A stretch of 16,803 nucleotides of DNA from contig JBBRMT010000089.1 of assembly GCA_038230695.1 (NCBI GenBank), positions 1 to 16,803 of the forward strand, written 5' to 3'. Position numbers and translations under genes: made by a program. Within the stretch, counting starts at the first letter, position 1; every line of letters begins with the position of its first letter. This document shows, in pieces, positions 12,232 to 16,803 of this stretch. The notes under the pieces were generated by a model, which made no database searches, was not told where the DNA came from, and saw nothing but the letters and a program-made list of their open reading frames with translations. Source of the DNA: QHBQ01 sp038230695. Lineage in GTDB: Bacteria > Chloroflexota > Chloroflexia > QHBQ01.

Positions 12232-12873
12232 ATGGATGCCTTCCCCGACAACAAGCGCCGCCGCGATATCAAAGCCGACTTGCAAGCCGAGCTTGAGCGG
12301 CTTGAGCAGGAGGAGCAGCAGCGGGCCATTACACCCGGCGACGAGGGCGACTATGCGCTCGTCCGCCTGTGGCCGAAAATGCTGGTAACACTGCTGGCGG
12401 TGGTCGGCTTGTTCATTGCGGGCTATCTCGCCCTGCACGAAACCCACATCCTCGGCGGGCCGCTGACTTGCACCACTGGTGGAAGCTGCGAGGATGTCAA
12501 CAACAGCGTCTACGCTTTCTGGTTCGGTATTCCAGTATCGGTCTACGGCGCAGGGGGTTATCTGGCGATTGGCTTGTCCGCATTGCTCGGCTTGCGGCTG
12601 ACTGGTCGTACTCTGCTGCGGGCGACTAATCTGCAACTAATCTTCGCCAGTACCGGCCTGCTTTTCAGCGCATGGTTCACCTCGGTCGAGGCATTCTTCC
12701 TGAACGAGTGGTGTACCTGGTGCGCTGCCTCGGCGATTACCATGATCCTCATCTTCATCCTCTCCATCCTCGATCGTCGCTCGGTACAGCGGGTGGTCTA
12801 TGAGGAGGAGACAGTGGGGCAGGACCTAGCCAACGGATTAGGTTCAGCGGAGAAGCGGATAAAACGGATGTAG
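12232..12873 (+). CDS. Vitamin K epoxide reductase (VKOR) homologue
   Basis: A 213-residue quinone-linked oxidase that would accept electrons from the neighbouring DsbA-like protein. A charged N-terminal helix (about 8-32, coiled-coil-like) precedes four or five membrane helices starting at about residue 49. The periplasmic-loop cysteines are C80 and C86 (LTCTTGGSCEDV). The active-site pair is C161-T-W-C164 (NEWCTWCAAS). FGIPVSVYG is a family signature. All four expected cysteines are present, so it should be functional. It starts 2 nt after the DsbA stop without a strong RBS, which suggests translational coupling. Its TAG stop runs directly into a GGGGCGGGATTTATCCCGCCC palindrome. Confidence 0.94.
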   Translation: MDAFPDNKRRRDIKADLQAELERLEQEEQQRAITPGDEGDYALVRLWPKMLVTLLAVVGLFIAGYLALHETHILGGPLTCTTGGSCEDVNNSVYAFWFGIPVSVYGAGGYLAIGLSALLGLRLTGRTLLRATNLQLIFASTGLLFSAWFTSVEAFFLNEWCTWCAASAITMILIFILSILDRRSVQRVVYEEETVGQDLANGLGSAEKRIKRM

Positions 12874-12893
12874 GGGCGGGATTTATCCCGCCC
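12873..12893. repeat. GGGCGGGA/TCCCGCCC palindrome at the VKOR stop codon
   Basis: GGGCGGGA (12874-12881), loop TTTA, TCCCGCCC (12886-12893): a perfect 8-bp stem overlapping the last base of the stop codon. It lacks a T-run but could still protect the 3' end. The related copies at 5722 and 14851 are inside genes. A degenerate GTAGAGGCGGGCTGC near 12927 may be another. Confidence 0.85.
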
Positions 12894-12964
12894 TGCTGAA
12901 GTGCGGCAACTACCTGGACAACAAATGTAGAGGCGGGCTGCACCTACTCTGGTGAGGTCGGAAG

Positions 12965-13495
12965 ATGAACCCTAATCATATGCTACACCACGCTGAGTAC
13001 CCGCCGATGATCGAGCCATATCGCGGGCCGCTGGTTGCGCCGCCGCTGCCGGAGCAGGTTCGGGCTGTTCGCCTCTATGCTCCAGACTACGCCCCGCCCA
13101 ATAGGCGTACTGTAGCTGTGCGTGAGTCATCACCAGCCGCGAGTAAGGTTACGTTCTGGTCGTGGTTGGGGCTGATAAGTTCCATAGGGGTAGCTACCGT
13201 TTTCTTCCTCTTTAGCGACTATTTTAGAGGTTGGTACCCTTATGTCTGGTGTTCTTATCCTAATATGCTGGATCTTGGTATACAGAACATTCATAACGAA
13301 CTGCTAACCTTTCTCTTCCTTTTGTTTCCCTGCTTGCTGATAAGTCTTTGGAGCGTAGCCAAGCGTGGGCAAGCCTATAATCCCAATCGTGTGCTGGGTG
13401 TGGGCCTGCTAGTAATTGCTGTTGACGTATTTACAATACTCTACATTATCCATGCCTTTATTACGCTACCCGCTGCATTGTGCGTTTTAGGTTAG
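12965..13495 (+). CDS. Hypothetical membrane protein, about three transmembrane helices
   Basis: A 176-residue protein I do not recognise. A polar, Pro-rich N-terminus (1-60, with PYRGPLVAPPLPEQVRAVRLY) precedes hydrophobic stretches at about 63-84, 112-130 and 143-168. The first loop contains FSDYFRGWYPYVWCSYP, rich in aromatics. ATG 12965 has GAGG 7 nt upstream (12954-12957). Base composition is visibly more AT-rich than its neighbours (many TTT, TAT, CTT codons), consistent with relaxed selection or acquisition. It is on the same strand as dsbA-vkor but separated by 91 bp with a palindrome, so co-transcription is doubtful. No function can be assigned. Confidence 0.72.
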   Translation: MNPNHMLHHAEYPPMIEPYRGPLVAPPLPEQVRAVRLYAPDYAPPNRRTVAVRESSPAASKVTFWSWLGLISSIGVATVFFLFSDYFRGWYPYVWCSYPNMLDLGIQNIHNELLTFLFLLFPCLLISLWSVAKRGQAYNPNRVLGVGLLVIAVDVFTILYIIHAFITLPAALCVLG

Positions 13496-13577
13496 GTTTG
13501 TACCTTTTAGAACTGTGAGCGCAGCACCCATACGCCAGCATATCTTGTTGCGATAAGCAATGATTGGATGCAAGTGT

Positions 13578-13632
13578 GGGCGTATGCCATGCGCCCCTAC
13601 AACTCAGCACTCAGCACTCAGCACTCAGCACT
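13578..13632. repeat. GGGCGTATGCCATGCGCCCC palindrome plus four CAGCACT heptamers
   Basis: The palindromic element (13578-13602) is followed after CT by exact CAGCACT units at 13605, 13612, 13619 and 13626. On the minus strand these are AGTGCTG units in stop orientation, and they supply the TGA (13632-13634) of the convergent GT-C gene. The remaining intergenic bases 13496-13577 show nothing. Confidence 0.9.
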
Positions 13633-15668
13633 CACTTCAGCACGTACACCTTCCAGGGCAGCGCCGGTGGGCTGATTAGCTGCGTGTATGGCCCGTTGTC
13701 GCTGACGAAGCCAGGGGGGAACACCTCGCGGATGGCAAATTGGGCGGGGTAAGCGATGATGATGTGGGTTATGCCTAGCTGCTGCAGGCGAACGCGGAAA
13801 TCCTGTGGCGGGCGGTTGATGTAGCGGCCTACGTACTCCGGCGCGTGTTCTGCGTAGATATAGGGGCGGTCGAGATAGTAGCCAAGTGCGCCCCAACCCA
13901 TCAGCACTTTAGCGTTGGCGGGAAGGTTGTGGTTGGCCCAATCGAGAGTGGGATAGCCGGGCGCATGGAGGTTCAGATAGTCAGTCGCGCTCTGGCTGCC
14001 GACCACCACCGCAACGTTGCCGCGCTGATCGTAGGCGATGTCCGCCGCGCCAAGCAGCACGAACAAGCCCAGTAGCGCGGCGATTATCGGCGCATAAGCG
14101 TAGCCACGAGCGGGCGCTTGCTCCTCACCGATTGATTTGCCCATCAGCAGCCAGGCGGCGGCGGCCACCAGGATCGCCATTGGTGGCAAGGCGAACAGGA
14201 AGAAACGCACCATATGGTGCAGGAAGAACAGCCAGCCCAGCGCATAGACCAGCGCATAGATACTAAGCAGCAGCAGCGGCGAACGCGCCGACACCCGCCG
14301 CACCAGCCCAATTATAGCGCTGATGGGTAGGAGGGCAAGATAAAGCGGCCCGATACTGTGTACCCAGCGCGGCCCTGCATCGAACGTGCCGGAGTGCATA
14401 GTCGCATTCCAGGGCCAGAGTAGGTAGGCGCTGACCAGATTCTGCGACTGCGAGGTGCCTAGCTCCGTCCAGGCTGTTCCCGCCGGATAGCGCATCCCAT
14501 AGAGGACGCTATAACCGTAGTATTGAAAGTCATTGTCCGCCTTGCTCCACGCCTTGCCGCCGAAAAGCCCGTAAGCGGCGGGCCAGAAGGGGTTGCCGCT
14601 CGCCAGCCACGCTTTCAGCGGCCAGACCAACAGCGTCGCCAACGTCACCAGCCCATACACCGCCAGCGTCTTGACCACCACCATCACCCCCCGCCGCTCG
14701 GCCCGCAGCAGCCACCAGCCGATCAGCAGCGCGATCGCCACCCCGTTGATGACCGAACTCTGTTTGGTGCTATAACTCAACCCCGCCAGGATGCCGGTCA
14801 AGATCAGTGCTGAGTGCTGAGCGCTGAGCGCTGAGTGGGGAGTTGCGGATGCGGGATTTATCTCGCCTTGTTGTGCGGCGACACGCCCAATGCCCGCCCA
14901 GACGAAGAAGGCGTAGAGGGCGATGAAGTTGTAGAAGGCCACGTTGAGATCAACATTGGCGGTGGTTGCCTGGGTTAGCGTCAGGGGGGTAGTGAGAAAG
15001 ATGGCGGCGGCAAGCGTGCTGAAGGTGCGGCTGGCGGTCAGGCGGGCGCGACAGAAGCTGTAGACGGCAGCTGTACTCGCCACCGCCATGCTCCAGTGTA
15101 GCAGCCCGGCCAGCCCTGCCCTGCCAAAAAGCAATGCCAGGGTGTAGAGCATCTCGCTATTCTGGGGGAACTCGCCGCGATGGTCGAACAGGATGTCGAA
15201 CACTTGCCCCTGCTGGATATAAAGCCTGGGGAAAGCCAGGTGATATACCAGCGGATCCCAGTCGGTGGCCGGGGCAAGCGCCCCAATCAACGCCGCGCCC
15301 GCCGCAATCAGCATAATAATAGTCAGCAATGCGGTTATTGGCCGCCGCGACAGGTTGCTGATGCCGAACGAGGCGGCGCGAGTGTCAGCCAGCACACCTC
15401 GCGCCTGCGTCGCCGCCAGTGCCAGCAGTAGCAGCATCACCACGCTAATCGGCAGCAGGCTGAGGAAACCAGCCCAGCCGACTAGCAACACGGCGTAGCT
15501 AATCGCGCCGAGGCCCACAGCCCCGCCAATTATCAACCGCTCCAGCGCGGTCAGGCTACCAACCAGCCCCAGCCGCGCCAACACCACTCGCCCCAGCCCC
15601 GCGCCGAACAGCCAGAGGGCGACGAGCAGTAGCAAATCGAGCAGATTGTTCAGTATCGTGCCGATCAT
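13632..15668 (-). CDS. Large multi-pass membrane glycosyltransferase-like protein (GT-C/GT39-type)
   Basis: A 678-residue protein with roughly a dozen membrane helices and a soluble C-terminal domain of about 110 residues (from IAYDQRGNVAVVVGSQSATDYLN to the end). After an N-terminal hydrophobic block, the large loop carries ATDWDPLVYHLAFPRLYIQQGQ, the DxxxYH-type acidic motif seen in GT-C sugar transferases, followed by GEFPQNSEMLYTLALL. It probably transfers a sugar from a polyprenyl-phosphate donor to a lipid, protein or polymer outside the cell. Residues about 268-288 (GEINPASAT and HSALSAQHSAL) come from a palindrome remnant and four heptamers, read in frame. ATG 15668 has AGGTGAG just upstream and lies 6 nt after the 45-aa gene. 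Last gene of a three-gene minus-strand unit. Its stop lies at the edge of a CAGCACT array. Confidence 0.83.
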   Translation of the reverse strand: MIGTILNNLLDLLLLVALWLFGAGLGRVVLARLGLVGSLTALERLIIGGAVGLGAISYAVLLVGWAGFLSLLPISVVMLLLLALAATQARGVLADTRAASFGISNLSRRPITALLTIIMLIAAGAALIGALAPATDWDPLVYHLAFPRLYIQQGQVFDILFDHRGEFPQNSEMLYTLALLFGRAGLAGLLHWSMAVASTAAVYSFCRARLTASRTFSTLAAAIFLTTPLTLTQATTANVDLNVAFYNFIALYAFFVWAGIGRVAAQQGEINPASATPHSALSAQHSALILTGILAGLSYSTKQSSVINGVAIALLIGWWLLRAERRGVMVVVKTLAVYGLVTLATLLVWPLKAWLASGNPFWPAAYGLFGGKAWSKADNDFQYYGYSVLYGMRYPAGTAWTELGTSQSQNLVSAYLLWPWNATMHSGTFDAGPRWVHSIGPLYLALLPISAIIGLVRRVSARSPLLLLSIYALVYALGWLFFLHHMVRFFLFALPPMAILVAAAAWLLMGKSIGEEQAPARGYAYAPIIAALLGLFVLLGAADIAYDQRGNVAVVVGSQSATDYLNLHAPGYPTLDWANHNLPANAKVLMGWGALGYYLDRPYIYAEHAPEYVGRYINRPPQDFRVRLQQLGITHIIIAYPAQFAIREVFPPGFVSDNGPYTQLISPPALPWKVYVLK
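14806..14867 (-). repeat. CAGCACT/CAGCGCT heptamers plus a GGGATTTATC palindrome remnant, in-frame
   Basis: On the + strand, units AGTGCTG, AGTGCTG, AGCGCTG, AGCGCTG occupy 14806-14833, and GCGGGATTTATCTCGCC lies at 14851-14867. On the coding (minus) strand the array is in the stop-free CAGCACT orientation, and the palindrome reads EINP, as the copy at 5722 reads GINP. Confidence 0.88.
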
Positions 15669-15674
15669 CTCACC

Positions 15675-15812
15675 TCAGCGCCAGCCGAAGCTGTGCAGGA
15701 TATTGTTCAGCACTATCGAGCCGTCACCCTGGAACAGATAGAACCCGATGATAAACACAACCCAGGCGAACCCCAGCCAGCCAAGCGCCTGCGCCACTCG
15801 CTCTCTGCTCAT
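15675..15812 (-). CDS. Small single-pass membrane protein, 45 aa
   Basis: ATG 15812 to TGA 15675 encodes 45 residues: a basic N-terminus (MSRERVAQALGW), one hydrophobic segment at about residues 11-27 (LGWLGFAWVVFIIGFYL), then a polar stretch (FQGDGSIVLNNILHSFGWR). AAGGAG lies 5 nt upstream of the ATG. The start overlaps the Roadblock gene stop by ATGA, and only 6 nt separate its stop from the GT-C gene, so all three are very likely co-translated. No homologue is recognised. It could anchor the Roadblock protein or assist the GT-C enzyme; both are guesses from position. Small but well supported by RBS, coupling and composition. Confidence 0.75.
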   Translation of the reverse strand: MSRERVAQALGWLGFAWVVFIIGFYLFQGDGSIVLNNILHSFGWR

Positions 15813-16309
15813 AGCTGCTCCTTCTCTTCCGGTTGGATTACTGCCCAGTCATCGAACCTACCAAGCGGCCCGCCCCCGCCTCCGAATGGCCCGCCGCCCA
15901 TAAGGCTGCCTCCGCCTCCACCTGGACCGTTTTCCTCGCCGAGTATTACGTTCAACTCATCGGTTGCCCGTTTTGCCAGCACCTTGATCAGCCCGATGTG
16001 GGTACGCCTGTCGAATATAACCACCAGTAGCCACCGCTCCCTGATCAGCTCGGTGAAAATGTTCTCCTTGATGCCTTTCTGAAACATCGTCCTGAAGTCC
16101 CGCTCCTTTAGTAGCTTCGCCACATCGCGGCTTGAGAAGAATGTCGCGGTCAGCAAGGCAGCTAGCGCTTTAATGTCCTCTCGCTCAGTGTTGCCACATC
16201 TGGCTACTATATCCCCACTCTGATTGAGTAGCATTGCCAGGTTCGCGGCTGTATCATCCACTAGATGCGCCAGGCGCTCCTCGATGCGCTTGACCCGATC
16301 TGCATCCAT
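15809..16309 (-). CDS. Roadblock/LC7 (MglB-like) domain protein with a Gly-rich linker
   Basis: A 166-residue cytoplasmic protein. Residues about 8-122 fit a Roadblock/LC7 fold: helix 1 (RVKRIEERLAHLVDDTAANLAMLLNQ), strand with SGDIVARCG, helix EDIKALAALLTATFFSSRDVAKLL, and strands around RWLLVVIFDRRTHIGLIKVLAKRATDELNVIL. Family members such as MglB act on or bind small Ras-like GTPases; no GTPase is in the window. Residues 128-150 form a Gly-rich linker (GGGGGSLMGGGPFGGGGG), followed by an acidic tail ending EEKEQL. ATG 16309 is preceded by a purine-rich GGGAGAGGGTAGA. It is the first gene of the unit with the 45-aa membrane protein and the GT-C enzyme, with an ATGA overlap. Family call is by pattern, fairly confident. 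Confidence 0.75.
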   Translation of the reverse strand: MDADRVKRIEERLAHLVDDTAANLAMLLNQSGDIVARCGNTEREDIKALAALLTATFFSSRDVAKLLKERDFRTMFQKGIKENIFTELIRERWLLVVIFDRRTHIGLIKVLAKRATDELNVILGEENGPGGGGGSLMGGGPFGGGGGPLGRFDDWAVIQPEEKEQL

Positions 16310-16353
16310 TCTACCCTCTCCCTTACTATATACAAATACCAGGGTTGGGCTTC

Positions 16354-16381
16354 ATTATACTATGCGGTGGACATGGCGCAA
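16354..16381 (-). promoter_or_regulatory. Candidate promoter of the Roadblock/GT-C unit
   Basis: On the minus strand TATAAT (complement of 16354-16359) is preceded by TTGCGC (complement of 16376-16381) with a 16-bp spacer. It lies about 45 bp upstream of the Roadblock ATG. The -10 is consensus, the -35 only partial. Confidence 0.5.
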
Positions 16382-16389
16382 AAGCGAAT

Positions 16390-16456
16390 GGGACGCATCT
16401 CATACGCCCCATCATCTTGCCTCGCCATATTCTACATTCTACATTCTACACTCTTC
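16390..16456. repeat. GGGACGCATCTCATACGCCCC element and ATTCTAC heptamer array
   Basis: A degenerate palindrome (16390-16410), the inverse of the GGGCGTATG...CGCCCC family, is followed by ATTCTAC units at 16429, 16436 and 16443 and the variant ACTCTTC at 16450. On the minus strand the array is GTAGAAT, in stop orientation. It lies just after the response-regulator stop (16459-16461). Confidence 0.78.
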
Positions 16457-16458
16457 AT

Positions 16459-16803
16459 TCACGCTGGTACGGCGAAGCGGTAGCCGATGCCGCGCTCGGT
16501 GAGGATCAGTTTGGGATGCTGGGGGTCGTCCTCGATGCGTTCGCGCAGGCGGCGCACGTAGATGCGTAGGTAGTCAATCTCGCCCTTGTACTCCGGCCCC
16601 CATACGCGGGTGAGCAAGGTGTCGTGCAGCATGATCTGGCCGGTGTTGCGGGAGAGGTGGTAGAGCAGCTTGTACTCGGTGGGGGTGAGACGCACCGGCT
16701 GGCCGTGGACAGTGACCTCGTGGGTGGAAAAGTTGATGCTCAGGTGGGCGGCGGTGAAGCGAGCGGCGGGGCTGGTGGGCGGCAGTTGGGTGCGGCGCAG
16801 CAC
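16459..16803 (-). CDS. OmpR/PhoB-family response regulator, C-terminal part (5' end outside window)
   Basis: The frame is open to the window edge, so the visible 114 residues are the C-terminal part of a longer gene; a receiver domain is expected upstream but not seen. The winged-helix DNA-binding domain is complete: FSTHEVTVHGQPVRLTPTEYKLLYHLSRNTGQIM, the loop and recognition helix in LLTRVWGPEYKGEIDYLRIYVRRLRERIEDD, and the wing LILTERGIGYRF. The pattern resembles KdpE/PhoB-type regulators. It binds DNA in response to a sensor kinase not in the window. The stop TGA sits in GTGAATG at the edge of a heptamer array. Its target genes cannot be judged from this window. Confidence 0.93.
   Translation of the reverse strand: MLRRTQLPPTSPAARFTAAHLSINFSTHEVTVHGQPVRLTPTEYKLLYHLSRNTGQIMLHDTLLTRVWGPEYKGEIDYLRIYVRRLRERIEDDPQHPKLILTERGIGYRFAVPA

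Noticed and set aside
13564..13752. Short + frame after the orphan membrane gene
   Set aside because: Made of the palindrome (VCHAPLQ) and heptamers, and antisense to the GT-C gene end.

Overview
The window is high-GC bacterial DNA that most resembles a member of the Chloroflexota. This is an inference from gene content: a Ser/Thr kinase with a Thr/Pro-rich extracytoplasmic tail, a VKOR/DsbA disulfide pair, a Roadblock/LC7 protein, a class III cyclase, and very many small interspersed repeats. No rRNA, tRNA or phylogenetic marker fixes the taxon.

Layout. 1-1242 (+) is the 3' end of a membrane-anchored Ser/Thr kinase, followed by a 124-bp MITE-like element. 1567-6661 (+) is a glycan-assembly cluster: a SAM methyltransferase, two GT4-type glycosyltransferases and a multi-pass GT-C-like enzyme. 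The first two overlap by GTGA, and the others are separated by repeat modules. 6753-8667 (+) is a signalling pair, a membrane class III adenylate cyclase and a receiver-like protein. 8725-8993 is a second MITE-like inverted-repeat element, which abuts the stop codon of cmk. 8993-11205 (-) is rluB-like followed by cmk. 11393-12873 (+) is a DsbA-like oxidoreductase with VKOR, behind a very good sigma70-type promoter. 12965-13495 (+) is an orphan membrane protein. 13632-16309 (-) is a tightly packed three-gene unit: a Roadblock/LC7 protein, a 45-aa one-TM protein and a second large GT-C-like enzyme. 16459-16803 (-) is the C-terminal part of an OmpR/PhoB-type response regulator that runs off the window.

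The most striking content is the repeats. At least five unrelated-looking tandem arrays all have a 7-bp period (ACTCAAA, CTTTCAA, CAGCACT, CATTCAC, ATTCTAC). They are repeatedly joined to short palindromes of the GGGCG...CGCCC or CCTCCCC...GGGGAGG type. The arrays lie inside and at the ends of the glycan and regulator genes, but not inside cmk, rluB, dsbA, vkor, the cyclase or the Roadblock gene. Because 7 is coprime to 3, an exact array reads as the same heptapeptide in all three frames. Every family here is stop-free on one strand and stops all three frames on the other. Arrays inside genes lie in the stop-free orientation (the one exception carries substitutions that remove the TGA). Four genes end in or at the edge of arrays lying in the stop orientation. 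This orientation rule is the main finding; related heptanucleotide repeats are known in cyanobacteria.

Functionally the window joins cell-envelope glycan synthesis, envelope disulfide formation and signalling with two housekeeping RNA/nucleotide genes. Any link between the signalling genes and the glycan genes is inferred only from proximity.
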